DNA of 64,000 nt from contig OZ037769.1 in the NCBI GenBank assembly GCA_964035545.1, positions 9,277,429-9,341,428 of the forward strand, given 5' to 3'. How positions within the stretch are numbered: position 1 is the first letter of the stretch; the number at the start of each line of letters is the position of its first letter. Under the pieces are notes generated by a model. That model was not told where the DNA came from and did not search any database. It saw nothing but the letters and a program-made list of their open reading frames with translations. The position numbers were made by a program, and so were the translations under genes. This document shows, one piece after another, positions 12,401 to 25,300 of the stretch. This DNA comes from Bugula neritina (Eukaryota > Bryozoa > Gymnolaemata > Cheilostomatida > Bugulidae).

Positions 12401-15400
12401 CCTTATATACCATAATGTGTACTCTACTCAACTGTCTGTCACGTGATAATAAAGAAGGCAATGCCCAGGATCAACTGGTGGTTCAAGAAATTTGAATGCC
12501 ATTAAATTATTTATCTCATCTATAATTTTGGAAATTTATTGATTTTCTTAATATATGTGCAAAATTTATTTTAATAGTCCTATTCTACGTAGTCTATGCT
12601 GTTTGCTTATCTAGCTTACTTTGTACATGAATATACCATAACTTTGTAGAGAAATTGATCTGTACACTTGGAGTAATCTCCTCAAGATGCAGAAACCTCT
12701 TCACAACTTCTTCACGGTGCCTAACTTAGAAGAAGGTAAACTAGAGAGTGTTCTTCCTAGGCTGTCCCCCGAGTCAGATATAGAGTTGAAGAATATGCTG
12801 GAAAGAATCAACAAAATTGCTGAGGTATTCACTTAAAAAAACAAGTTTGTAAAAGTAAACTATATAAATTTTATACAAAAGTTTTTTTAAACTGTGTTAG
12901 TCCCATGCATATTATTCATATTACGAGATATATAGTTGATTATCTGCATAGTTTTTCAGTAAATATTGCCAGTCTTTTGTTGCTACTGCGCAGCTAACTT
13001 GCTTTTAAGAGAGGCAATAATAATATGTTACCATGGTTACTAGCATTGCTAACAGTTACATTTCTAGTTAAATATTTTAGCATGCTGCTGACAGCGGTGT
13101 GAGGGTGTTGGTAGACGCTGAACAGACGTATTTTCAGCCAGCTATTAGCCGCCTTACTATGGAAATGATGAGAAATTTCAACAAGGAAAAAGCAGTAGTG
13201 TTCAACACATACCAGTGTTACCTTAAGGTATGCCACCTACTGTTGTTCTACTGCTTTAGAGGCTGTAACAGGGAGTGTCTCAACTTTCTCTTCTTTATAC
13301 ATGATGAATCTAGAGTAGACTAAGTGGAAGTTAAATCAGCTCTTCAATGCTTTACTGTCTCATCAACAGTTTAAACTATAGAATTGATAAACAGGTTAGG
13401 GGCAAATACAATGTCAGGCATAGAGTGTGGTCATAGACTAGGATTATTTAAACTTACATTCTTTGTACCTAAGTAGATAAAAACATCAGCATTCCTCACT
13501 AATGACACAAGAAACATCTGCGTGCGGGGAATCGATCTAGCCTAAAAATGAGCTGTTGTATTCAGGCTAAGTTCTGAACAACCAGTGCGAAAAGTTGGTG
13601 TGAGATTGATGGCTGATTATCATTTAGCGAGAACTGAAAACTGAATTAAAACTTTTTTCAATATTTTGCACTTTCCTAGTTTATAATATCTAGTCATCTT
13701 CTCTCTGCAGAGTAGGTGACATAGTTATAAAAACCTAGGCCTGTAGGCGAGCTGTAAATTTAATCACGGATATCATTGGCTAATGAATTTCTACACACTG
13801 TGTATGGTTGGTCATCTCCTCAATGAATTTTCACGCATTTGTACCCACAGGTAGAAAGTTCGTTTAATGTGGCTCTAACACTAGCTATCATACTATTAGC
13901 TGTTTCGTAATATTTCCTCGTACACATAAAATTGCGAGGTTGTGTTTGTGTTTGTAAATTTGTTATACCCTCAGGTCTAAGGATTACATTTCACTATTTC
14001 TAAACTTGTCAATGCAATGTCAAACTGTTGAATTTGTTTTATAGTATTTGGGAGCCATGTAAGGTTCCATTTGTAATAGATGCATACATTTTCACTGCTA
14101 GTAAAACACATCGTAATGTATTTATAGAATGCTCATGATAACTTCATTATTGACCTGGATCTAGCAAGGAGGGAAAACTTCCATTTTGGTTGCAAAGTGG
14201 TTCGTGGAGCGTACATGGATCAGGAACGAGAAAGGGCTGTTACGATTGGGTATTATATTTACCTTATTTCATGTACACTTATTTTATTTAGCTGGTCCTA
14301 AATGCCAGAGTATTTATCCTGAAAAGAACTAATATTTATTTTCTGTCATTGAAATATAATGAAAATATTGATTTTCAATTGTCATTATCAATTATCATAA
14401 TACTTTTTCTATATTGCAATAAAGGTATAATTTTGTAAAACCAATCGCTAAGGTAAAAAATTTAGACTAAAGGCTTTGAATATTTCAAATAAACTTTATA
14501 GAGATGATGCTGCAATGTTAGAAATTCATGCATCAAAACTCTACATTCTATTGTTGGTGACATTTTTTATGATTCATGTTGAGGAACTTTAGCTGCAAAA
14601 TGCCAATGATTTTGTTTGAATTGGCCTTGGCATTGGGAACAGGTTTTAACTTCTAGATTCCTCTATAGTTTTTCTAACTTAGTTGGAGTTGCGATCTCAA
14701 ATACCGGTGCCATGGCTATCTGGGACATGTTATGGTACCTAAGTTATTGGTTAGTGGTAGAGTGGAGTAGCACAGACTGGTTTAGAACAGAATAGCATAG
14801 TAAAGTATAATAGATTGCCTATGAACCTTGTCTTGTAGATATGAGGATCCCATCAATGTGAGTTTTGAGGCCACAACTGCAATGTACGAGAAAGTTATCG
14901 ACACAGCTATGAAGGAAGTAAAGTTGAGGCAACCTGGAGCTGTGGCTGTTATGGCAGCAACTCACAATGAAGACACTGTACGTTACTGTGTTCAGAAGTA
15001 AGTGTAGTGTAGATATAGTATCCTTCTATCAGTAACCTACAGTAACCTACAATAACCTACAATGAAGACACTGTACATTACTGTGTTCAGAAGTAAGTGT
15101 AGTGTAGATATAGTATCCTTCTATCAGTAACCTACAGTAACCTACAATAACCTACAATGAAGACACTGTACGTTACTGTGTTCAGAAGTAAGTGTAGTGT
15201 AGATATAGTATCATACTAACAGTAACTTACTTGTTACACAACACATGGCTTATTGGTGTTTCAATTGCCACTGCCTATTAGTTGCTACTTTACCAAACCA
15301 GCTTGCACAATATACTTTACTTGCATTACATGCTGGAATACAAACTTACCAATATATCTATATAATAGCACACTAATGTCAAGCAATGAAATGAAGCACT

Positions 15401-16983
15401 GTGTATTGTGGGGGTCATGATACTATAAATATAAGTAGTTTGTGCAGTTTGACTATCAAACAACTGACTTCTTCAATTGATCAGGTGATACAAAATATTT
15501 CAACTTATCAAATTTTATCAATACAATAGTTTTAATTTGTTCATTTAGTAATTTCATATAAAAACGAGGCTAACACTAACATGGCCACGTAATATATTTG
15601 ATGGCTATGTTTTACTTCCTGATCACCTAATAAAAGAACTTTCTAATATAATATTGTTTGTAGGCATTAGGCATTAGGTTTGCTTTAAAAACTAGTTGGA
15701 GTTATGGTAGTTTTTCAAACAAAGGCAAATGGCATGTCACAGTCGCAACGTTATTGACTCTTGTGCCCCTTGCTGTGGTACTACAGTAGTGCTATTTACC
15801 AACTTAATCAGTAGTAGTCACAGGTTTACTTGATAATGTTGCAGACTAAAAGATCTTGGGATTAGAAGAGAAGATAAAGCCATTTGTTTTGGTCAGCTGC
15901 TGGGCATGTGTGACCATGTAAGCTTTCCTCTGGGTAAGTACTTGCTATGTGCTGCTTGTACTACAAGTATGCTATAGTATGCCATAGTATAGGTAGTATT
16001 GTAGGTCTACAAGAACAGTTTATCATGATTAATACTTGGGTCAAAATTGGGGAAAAACAGTTTTTTAATTTTGTTTTGTGAGTTACTTGCTATTTATAGT
16101 TATACTCAAATATGCAAAAGTTGTAGCAAGCAGTTCCTACTTTGCTGCAACAGAAATATGTTTTCTTAGAAAGTGTGATAATTTTTTATCCTCCAAGTAT
16201 AAGGTCGTAGAAGTTTGCTGACTTTAAACTCCAAGGACTTTAGTTTCACAGCACAAGCTAGTAAGACTTGTGTTTTGTAGGTCACACTTAAGACTACTTA
16301 AGACCTGGTCTCTCACTTGAAACTTGCTCCCTGACTCAGTGTCCGATAATACTGGCACAGGTAATAATGGCACAGGTAATAATGGCGCAGGCAATAATAC
16401 CACAAATGGCAAAGTAGGTAAAAATGACACATCTTCAATCTTAGGGTTTGGAGGGGGATTAGGTTTGGGAATGGGGGTTTAAGTTTGGGGTTGGGGTTTA
16501 TGGGTTGAAGATTTGAGTTTGGGGTTTGGGAAAATTTCACATCAGTGTGCCATTTTTTCTACTTTTCTATTTGTGCCCTTATTACCAGAGCCATTATTAC
16601 CTGTGCCATTTTTACCTAAACTCCCCTGACTCACTACTTAGTACTTACTCCCTGACTTGTTACTTAAGACTTCTATCTATTTGATAACCGGCACTAAAAG
16701 TACTGTGTATATAAAGCTGTAACAATTTTTTTTCTAATGATTTAGTAAAATGTTACTGACCTCAACACCGTTCTATCGTTCACAAGGTCAAAGTGGGTAT
16801 TCGGTCTACAAATATGTGCCATATGGCCCCATCGATGAAGTACTTCCATACTTATCGCGCCGAGCTATGGAGAATCGTGGTATACTGGCTAAAGTGAAGA
16901 AGGAGAAACAACTTCTTCGAGCCGAACTAAAACAGAGACTGTTACCTAATAGAGGGGGAAATAGACAGTCTAGTGCCAAGTAA
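6454..16983 (+). CDS. PRODH: proline dehydrogenase, mitochondrial
   Basis: PRODH is a mitochondrial FAD enzyme that oxidises L-proline to pyrroline-5-carboxylate, the first step of proline breakdown. Exons are 6454-6987, 7759-7982, 8157-8197, 11582-11781, 12081-12268, 12650-12824, 13081-13227, 14128-14249, 14839-14997, 15845-15933 and 16787-16983; all phases agree and give 691 residues. The first about 150 residues are basic and poorly conserved, suiting a mitochondrial presequence; this makes it longer than human PRODH (about 600). Conserved blocks are [60 protein letters not shown] (465 on), [35 protein letters not shown] and the substrate-binding YLSRRAMEN (648-656). No upstream in-frame ATG was found, so 6454 is taken as start. 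The exon 9 donor region is tandemly triplicated (see 14966-15213). Intron 3 (8198-11581) is the largest and shows no gene. Confidence 0.95.
7355..7665. repeat. AGT/ACC-type trinucleotide array in PRODH intron 1
   Basis: Imperfect array of AGT triplets with interspersed ACC, AAT and ATT triplets. The 3' part repeats a longer module of the type AGTACATGTAGTAATAGTAG. Low-complexity reading frames across it on both strands are artefacts. Confidence 0.9.
8198..11581 (+). other. PRODH intron 3: no gene seen
   Basis: A 3.4-kb A+T-rich intron. It contains an AT dinucleotide run near 8876-8905 and a two-copy tandem repeat near 10761-10854. I saw no conserved reading frame, RNA gene or mobile element. 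Confidence 0.6.
10761..10854. repeat. 47-bp direct duplication in PRODH intron 3
   Basis: AGTTAACAACTGTTCTATAC begins at 10761 and recurs with one change at 10808. Both copies continue through CCATGATTAT(G/A)TTGTATTC. Confidence 0.8.
12285..12436. repeat. 76-bp tandem duplication just after PRODH exon 5
   Basis: TGTAACATATTGTTGGTACT starts at 12285 and again at 12361, and the two 76-bp copies are nearly identical. The first copy begins 16 bp downstream of the exon 5 splice donor, so it lies wholly in the intron. Confidence 0.9.
14966..15213 (+). repeat. 95-bp tandem repeat copying the exon 9 end and its splice donor
   Basis: The unit starts with AATGAAGACACTGTACGTTA inside PRODH exon 9, runs across the donor (CAGAA|GTAAGTG) and continues into the intron. 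It recurs at 15061 and, partly, at 15156. The copies are nearly identical, so three equivalent donors lie in a row. Use of copy 2 or 3 would read AAG TAA and stop at once. Confidence 0.93.
16354..16617. repeat. palindromic element with a G-rich centre in PRODH intron 10
   Basis: The left arm has tandem GGCACAGGTAATAAT units from 16354. The right arm (16571-16617) carries the reverse complement, with CCATTATTACCTGTGCCATT. Between them, 16441-16530 is a G-run tract (GGAGGGGG, GGGAATGGGGG, GGGGTTGGGG, GGGGTTTGGG) able in principle to form G-quadruplexes. Weaker symmetry (GACTTAAG-like and CCCTGACTCA motifs) reaches out to about 16290-16680. Confidence 0.7.
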
Positions 16984-19965
16984 TAAGGTATAGTTGTAGC
17001 AGTTCTTGCAGCACATGATGGGATGTTAGCAGTGTACTCGTCATGTCTGAATATAAGTTGGTAGATCACACTCATTTCCAGCTGCACTAATTGTTACTCA
17101 TCACTGACTATGTATCATAACATTTCTATGTGTTTCATAAAGTTGCTATTTTAGAAAAAAATAATTTGCAAACTAAATATTTTGGCACAAAGCTAATCAC
17201 ATGCTGAGAGTCATGTGATTCATAGATTGCAACATTGTTTGGTGACTGTTTATTAGGTTATGTTAGATGTAATTGTTTACTGATTGGCTGTTTAACAGAC
17301 TAAGTTGTAGTGAGTGAGTTGTCATAATATGATGGGCAGATGAACTCTGATACTAACAACTCCCAGAGTATTTCTAAAGCTAATTTAATGTTGGCATAAC
17401 TCCCACTGTGTTGAGGTCTAATTCAATCATTTATAGACACTACATTTTGAAAGGGCAGCTAAATTGCTTTGTATCAAAATTTGAATTTCTGAATGAAAAT
17501 ATGACTTCTAGCTTTGCATTATTTTTATTGTAGGCTTTGCTTACTGCAATATTTATAAAGCTTCAAAAGAAATCAGAGTTGAATTTACTGTTGAATCTGA
17601 CAATCACCTTCATTCAAGATTTTATCTTTCACAAGAAATATCATTTTATTTTTTATAATATTTTTCTGAGTTGTACTTGACATGAAATTTGTGCTGTTTC
17701 TTGTATTTTCTTTTTGTTTTCTTGGCATATTATATTTTATCTTGTCTTATTTAATGTTGAACCTTGGTGATGACATGTTCTTTTTGTGTTGATCATAATA
17801 CCTGTATTATATTTACACCGTGGGCTGCTTTTATCACATTCTTCTGTGAACCATCAATTAGAATCTCATGACGTTGTGCATTGAATATCTTTATCTGGTT
17901 GGCTCAAGCTGTGTTGTTCTTAATTGTATATATTTAATAAAATATATTATATATTATTGTTTGTTTCATATAGTTCAGAGATTATTACCCAATAATGAGC
18001 CACTGGTACTTTGTCACTTGAACATTTTGTAATCCTTAACATGTTGTATTGTAAGTATATAAATTGTAGAATTTTAACTGTGTGTTAGCATAGAAGAAAG
18101 GAAATTGGCATTTAGTGTTGTATTGAAAATTTTCAACTTTTAAAAAATAAAAGTGAGATAGTATTAAATTTGAACTGCATTTTTTTAAACTTGGTGAATA
18201 TTCTATTTCCATGTCAGTGTGCTATATTAACTGGTAAATAATTGAAAGTTGTTGCTGATAAATGCAGTATTGGACAAATAATCTTCTGTAACAGGTGTTG
18301 ACCCAACTTGTAAAAGTGTTGCACCTTATTCACATGATATAGTATTAACAAAATTGCTACGCTATTGCCCATAATATAGTAGTGGCAAAAGTTTTGCACT
18401 ATTCATATACTGTAGTAGTAGTAAAAGTGCTACACTAATCATATAATATAGTAGTGTAGTATATCCAACTTGGATAAACAATATTGATCATTTTGTAGAT
18501 AATTACTTCATGACAATTTTCTGTAACTTTTTTGTTGAATGTTTTACTATAAATTAATGAACCTACAGCAAAGACTTAAAAATACAAAGTTACTATACAT
18601 TTAATGTACTGTGAGAACTCTTGGCTGTAAGGGTGTTTAAACAGTGTACCTCTAACCATGTTGACAACATGGTTTGTAGGGCATGTGTTTGTATAGAATA
18701 GAGTTAATTTATGACTGAATGCTTTTCCTGACTTCTCCAAAGGCCCTGCCACTAGTGCACACTTACCACTAAACCACAACTGCTTCCTTCACGGCTACCT
18801 GCGAAACTGCTCAGATTTCTGTACTCAATAAAGCTCATAATTCATAAATACTTCTTAGGGCTATTCCAGCTGTTCACAATTTAAGAGCTCGGAAATACAA
18901 CATACAACTATACCTACAATTAATTTGTTTTCCCTCTGTGATTGTGTACACTAGTTAGTAACACTGTCATGTCTATAGGTAGAGCCTACGGTTTAAACTA
19001 GCCGTCTGCATAAGCTACAGTACAACACAAGATTGATGAGCTGCCTAATTTAAAAATAGCTTAAGCTAATATTACCAAGTAATTCTATGCTCCTAGACTG
19101 GGTGCTTTTTAACTGTTCATGTATCAATGTACAGCTGTGTGTTCTATTCTATATCTATTTTATACAGTTGTGTGTTCTATTCTATATCTATTTTATACAG
19201 CTGTGTGTTCTATTCTATATCTATTTTATACAGCTGTGTGTTCTATTCTATATCTATTTTATACAGTTGTGTGTTCTATTCTATATATTGACATAATACA
19301 CAGTAGGCTATATCAACTCCTATATCAACTCTTGATATAAACTCATATATTGACTTATAAATCATACTCGTATATCAATCACTTATATATCAACTCCTAA
19401 TATATAAGTTTATGATGTTGTATAGCTTCAAATGTTTGTTAAGTAAAACATGAAAGTGAGTCATTCTATGTAGGCTATGCAGTATGGCATATAACATTTG
19501 TTTATATAAATGCTAAACCCACACATTTGAATCATATATCATGATTCATAACCAATGGTAAGTGTGTTTTACAGAAATAAATAGATGTGATGCAATGATA
19601 GGGTTATGAAAATAAGTAAGTTTAAACTTGACAGTGATTGATGATGCTACTTGATAATTTCCATACATGTAATAATAATAATAGTTGTTTACAAGATGAC
19701 TGGAAAGGTAAATTGGTGGAACTAATGTTACCATGGCAACCTAAGACAACCACAGAATCACCCAATCAAATACAAGTATTATTGGCTGCACAAAATGAAC
19801 ATTATAAGTATACTGGCTGAAATGTACACACCATTTTGAGATAGAACAGGTGATTGAAAAGCACTAAACAAATTAAAGATAAGCCAACTTTAACCAGATC
19901 TGTGCCTAGAAGACAGATTGCTGCAAAAGTTAAGCTCCTGGACATTAACATAACAATCTAATAAC
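16984..19965. other. intergenic region between PRODH and the NHL gene
   Basis: The first about 960 bp is likely PRODH 3' UTR; an AATAAA occurs at 17937-17942. The rest is A+T-rich with a 33-bp minisatellite at 19131-19291. Short open frames at 18576-18779 (-) and 19638-19820 (+) have no recognisable content or splice context. The promoter of the NHL gene should be near 19,900 but no core element could be assigned. Confidence 0.5.
19131..19291. repeat. 33-bp minisatellite, five copies
   Basis: Units of 33 bp begin with ACAG(C/T)TGTGTGTTCTATTC at 19131, 19164, 19197, 19230 and 19263. Because 33 is divisible by three, it creates repetitive open frames that are not genes. Confidence 0.95.
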
Positions 19966-21966
19966 ATGACAACCCAACATGGATTCACCTATTACGACTA
20001 CAGAGTCAACAAAGCTCCACCTCAAGATTACAACCAGAACTCTACCAGCATTGAAGAACTCAGCAGTAAGTTTATCCCAGCATCTCAACTGAACTCATCC
20101 CAAAATATTAAATATAAATTGACTCCTTTATTTTTTCATTCAAGTTTTCAATCATATTAACTGGACACTATAGCTGCTTTAACTAATGGGAAAGCAACTT
20201 TGTTTACAACTGCTATTCAGTAAGTCCAATGTATATATTAATATTATAATTACTGATACAACTCACAAGATCTTGAGAGTGTCTAAACGTTGCGTGAAAA
20301 GGCATTTTTGTGATTATATTCAATTTTAATATCAACAAGTCAGACTAAAGGGCAGTAAGAAAGCTACAACTGCCTTGATCATACATATACAATCATACAA
20401 TGCCATGCATATATTAAATTTAATCTCAGGCCATTTTTACAGTTAATTTAATGACCTTTTTTGGTACAAATTTTGAGGTAGGTGTAGTATATACCAAGAA
20501 ACTGAAAAAAGCCTGTGTTCTAGATTTTAAATGTAGCAAAAGAAGTTATGTTCTCGCAAGAATTTCAACTTCCACCTCAAAGCAAAATTAAGAAAATTAA
20601 AAAGCTTAGGCAATCTCCACTTCTCCACTACTGCACCTAAATGGGAACCTCTCTAATTAGTGTTTTATAAAAATAATGTGTTGAATTTGTAGATAGAATT
20701 CCAGTTTCTCTGGCACTTGGTGGGAGGATTAAAACAACACGGCCACCTCCAGTTGCTCCTAAACCAATTATAAAAAATGTGCCTGTGAAAGCAGTGGACA
20801 TAACAGATGAGATTATGACTTTGAGTCCTCCAGAGGAGTTTAGAGATCCACCCTTACCATCACCACCCTCTAGTATTCCTGTACCTTCAGAGTTTGCTGC
20901 ATATCCAACATACCAAGAGCCAGCGAGGGTTGACATCCCACCGCCTTTGTTTAAAACAACTTCAAAGCAGCGCCAAGGTAGCGTTTCAAAGACAAGTTCT
21001 GTAGATTCCAGTAACAGTAACGCATCCAGCATAGCTTCCTCATGTGATTCTCTGCCCTCGTCACCCAGTATGCAGAGACCAAAGGCTAGAGTGAGGAAAC
21101 ATAGAGCTTCTATAAACAAAGAAATTTTGAAACGATTTATAGAGCAGCATGCTAAGAATGGCCTCACCCCAGCTCTGCCCATCACAGATGATACAACTTC
21201 AAAGCCTTACAAGGAAGATTGGATTAAGAAGAAGCAGTACTTGAGCTTTCAAAAACAGCACATGTGCAGAGATGCAAAGTTTGATTCGGAGTGTAACATT
21301 CTTTTAACAACAAAATTTTCTGTGCAGTTGTACGACAACAATGGCTTGTTTCAAGAGAAGCTATACCTCAACAGACTAAGTGAGCCGTGGGGTCTTTATG
21401 TAAATCACCAGTCTGGGCACGTTTTGGTCACTGACTACGAAGAAGGCTGTGTGAAAGAATTTAATAAAATTGGAATAGTTGTACAAGAATATGGCCCTAT
21501 TCCAACACCGTGTGGTGTTACTGCTACTTCGTCAGGCTATGTATTCTCATGCAGTGAAAGTGAAGGGTGTGTTTATGTATTTGACAAACGAGGAGAACTT
21601 GTTACAAAGCTAGGTAAAGGGGTTTTGGTAGCTCCCACACATATCGTGTTGCATGGAAAGTCTATTTTGGTATCAGATGACTCGAGCATTGTGGCCTTCA
21701 ACATCAGTAATGAAATAGAGTTCATCTACGGCCAAAGAGATGGATCTGACCACCCAGCCTGTCTCTGTATCGATACAAGAACAGGGTATGTTTTCTCAAC
21801 AAGCTACTATAAAGACCGAATAGTTGCTCTGAATAAACACATGCAGAGGGCTATTAAAATCAAGGATATCAAACGACCTCTTGTTTGTACCATCAGTCCC
21901 TTTGGACATTTATTGATAGGAGAGCACAACGTCAAAGGCATGCTCTTCCGAATGTTTCGAATGTAA
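19966..21966 (+). CDS. NHL-type beta-propeller protein, no RING/B-box
   Basis: Two exons, 19966-20065 and 20693-21966, join in phase to give 457 residues. The N-terminus (about 1-130) is disordered and proline-rich, with RPPPVAPKP (SH3-ligand-like) and a serine-rich stretch. A basic segment (RPKARVRKHRASINKEILKR) precedes the propeller. From about residue 210 to the end there are six blade-like repeats, such as EPWGLYVNHQSGHVLVTDY, TPCGVTATSSGYVFSC, APTHIVLHGKSILVSD and RPLVCTISPFGHLLIGEHN, matching the NHL pattern of TRIM-NHL and Brat proteins. No RING, B-box or coiled coil is encoded, so this is not a complete TRIM protein. NHL propellers bind RNA or protein; the role here is unknown. Its 3' end converges on the BRCT gene, 397 bp apart. 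An AATAAA sits at 22023. Confidence 0.8.
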
Positions 21967-22022
21967 TATTATTTGACTATTTTTACAATCATATAAACTG
22001 TTGTTATTTTATGAATACTCTG

Positions 22023-22028
22023 AATAAA
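22023..22028 (+). terminator. poly(A) signal of the NHL gene
   Basis: AATAAA 57 bp after the stop codon, with a second overlapping AATAAA 5 bp later; the first good signal downstream of the gene. Confidence 0.6.
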
Positions 22029-22106
22029 ATAAATATCCCCAAAACTGTAGACAAATCTTGCATTATGTCAGGGTAATAAAAATTATAATGTAAATAGTGA
22101 AATTAC

Positions 22107-22112
22107 TTTATT
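22107..22112 (-). terminator. poly(A) signal of the BRCT gene
   Basis: AATAAA on the minus strand about 250 bp beyond the stop at 22364. It lies past the poly(A) signal of the convergent NHL gene, so the two 3' UTRs may abut or overlap. Confidence 0.45.
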
Positions 22113-22363
22113 GCGCAAATGCTAGGGAGAGGTTTTCACCATGTATCATAGCAAAGTATAAATGAGAATGAGAGAAAATGAATGAATTTTTGCAGTATTG
22201 ATGAAAATAATCTTTATGTTTAAACAAAATAATAGCATTGCATGTTTATAAATATACAAATATCCAACAACCATTCCAGATTACCTTGGCGATGAGCAAT
22301 TACCAAACATATATAAATTCAAAACAAAACAATATTAAATGAAACCAGTGTGCAAGATGAGAA

Positions 22364-25300
22364 TCACATATCCCTCTGAAAGGAGTATTGTTCAACAGGC
22401 ATCAGTCTATAGTGAGCTATGCTGTCAAGAAGCCATGAAGGTGTGACTAGACTCACACCAGATAACTTGAAAGTGATCTTCTGATCTGCTGATATAACGA
22501 TACAAGCCGACTTGCTGAGCACTGAGCTCTCTTCTGCATGGTAGGCAGCTGTATGACTCGCAACTCTGGGGAGACGATTCAACTTCTACAGCAAAGTAGT
22601 GATGTAATTAACACGAGATACAAATCTCAGTTTGCTACCATGAATTGTGGAAAACTGCTTAGTTAAACTCAACTTTCAAGAGTAACAGTCATTTCTTAAT
22701 ATCTTTGCTTATTATGGGGTTTGGCGGTGAGTTTAACTGGTGATGGATAAAAGTACATTCAACAGTTAGACAGTCTATTTCTCTTACTATAGGCAATGAA
22801 CCAGTGCTGTTAACTAATCAAGTCCCATGGCTGAGTTTGCGCGTTACTATTTAGAGTTTAGACTGTTGAAGCAATAGGTTTGCTTGAGAGTCACAGAAAA
22901 GAAATAAACAGCAGATTTGTCAAAAAAAGTTCCTTTCAACTTCACACAAATTATATTAATATATTGATTCTTATATAAATAATTCAACAGAAAGTAGTAA
23001 GTTTATTTGATAATTACACACCCTGGGCTGTGAATAGTAAATATGTATAAATGTGAATGCATACAGCACCAGTTCACATATGCTAAATATTATACTAAGT
23101 GCATCAGCTCCTTTGTTGATTTTCTCATTTTTACCCAACAGGGAGCTCAGATGAAAAGATTATATACTTTGATTAGCATATTTGAACTTTCCATTCCCAT
23201 TTCAAGGAATATGGCACATCCTTTATAAGTACAATTAGTCTTGTCATTTCACTTACTTTGAAATTTAAATATAAGCTAGTAGATTTAGATGCTAGATGAA
23301 CTGCATACAGTAGCTGTTCCTATTATATTTATTTATAATGGAATGTAAAAGACAGAGCCGCTGAAAAGATGCGTGTAGATTAAACCAAATTACTCATTTT
23401 CTTTTTGCATTTTAAGGACATGGAAAGTAAACAGCATATATGAGGGCAGTTACACTGAAATAATGTTCTAAATTGGCCAATGCATAGTTGAATATGTAAT
23501 GAGATCAAAACAAAGTCACATTTACAACACATTCTCTACATCCTTCCACAGTAATCACTTCTGTCAAGGACATTCCATCATAAATAGCTTTTTCACTATA
23601 ACAAGTCTATCAGCTCCAGACATGGTGAAGACTGTAGATGTTTCTAAATAGGTCTCTGTGGTGGGAGATAACATTAAGTAGAAGTGACAGGGAAGGGGGG
23701 AGATAAGACTAATAACTAATACCTTAGCACCTCCTGCTTCTATCAGCTGTATGATATGCTCTCTTGAGGGAGAGGAAGCGGTGAAGTCGCCTACCAGATA
23801 GAATTCACAGCCGGCAAATAGACGTGGAATCTAACAAACCAAGAAAACTAACAGCAAAAAGTACAAATCAACTCATTTTGAAAAAAAGACAAATTCTCAT
23901 CAATACGAAAAAATTCTTCAATAGAATCATATTCCAAGTTTCAATGGACAGGATAGAATAGTATTTGTTATTATGCCAGTTGACATAGTGAAATGGGAAC
24001 CTAACGATAACACATCTACATTGGCATTTAAGCAACCTACAGATATTTATTTGTCTTCTCAAAATAAAAGCTAACTAGAGCAAGTAACTTACACCTTTGA
24101 GTTTATGCTGCCTAGAAATGATGGAGGCGGAAGACTTTGGAGCTATGGTACTGCCTACTACTTCAAATATCTCCTCAGGTAGGTGCTTGCTCTGTTCCAG
24201 GCAAAACGACGCCCCTGCAATCATTTAGCAGCATTCTTAGTGTAACACAGTAGGAAATTTAGATAATAAAAATGGTGACAACTAGAACAGTGAGATGTAT
24301 GCTACTGTCACAGCACCAGGGATTATATTATGAGAGGTTGAAGTTCTTACATTCTATGTTGACGACCCACTTGGCTTCCAAAACAGCCAACATATATTTG
24401 AGAGTTCTGGGGCAGCAGGAATTGGCATCCATAGAAGTGAGGACATGGGTGACTGCAAAACAAATACTATGAAGTAATAGAACGTTTTAGACAATAACAT
24501 GTGGATAGAAGTGAGGGAAAGACCTAGTGTGTGCAGTATTCAAGTTGTCAGTGCCCGTTGAATAGAATAATCTATCACATTCCTAGAGATTAGGAGCTGA
24601 ATTATAGCAGGATTCAAGAATGAAGAAAATAAGTTGATTAGATACAGCCACATGGTAATTACATATTCTACAGCTCCATCTTCTTCTGTCACACCCATCT
24701 ACGTCTCCTAACAGAAAATAAGTCTACTAATTAATGAAGTTGCGACTATTGATAAGCAATGGTTTATTTATAACACAAACCTTACATAGAAAAGTAACTA
24801 CTAAATGTCTGGAATGGCCTATGGTAATATGCATAGGTGAGGGGGGTTGATTAATACAGACCTTTGAAACAGAGTCTACAGGCCCTCAGGCCAAGTGGAG
24901 CAACAGAGAGTATATAGGAGAGAGTATATATAACAGAGAGAGATATAACAGAGAGTATATAACAGAGAGTATATATAACAGAGAGTATATATAACAGAGA
25001 GTATATAGGAGAGAGTATATAACAGAGAGAGATATAACAGAGAGTATGTAACAGATATTATGTAACAGAGAGAGATATAACAGAGAGTATATAACAGAGA
25101 GAGATATAACAGTGAGTATATAACAGAGAGTATATAACAGAGAGAGTATATAACAGAGAGTATATAACAGAGAGAGTATATAACAGAGAGTATATAACAG
25201 AGAGTATGTAACAGAGAGATATAACATAGAGATATAACAGAGAGTATATAACAGAGAGTATATAATAGAGAGTATATAACAGAGAGGTATAACAGAAAGT

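Noticed and set aside
18730-18790. tRNA-derived SINE head on the minus strand (A-box-like TGGTTTAGTGGTAAG)
   Set aside because: No B box at the expected distance and no second copy in the window.
20637-21185. 182-codon minus-strand open frame opposite the NHL gene
   Set aside because: Shadow of the NHL coding exon; the plus strand has in-phase splicing and propeller repeats.
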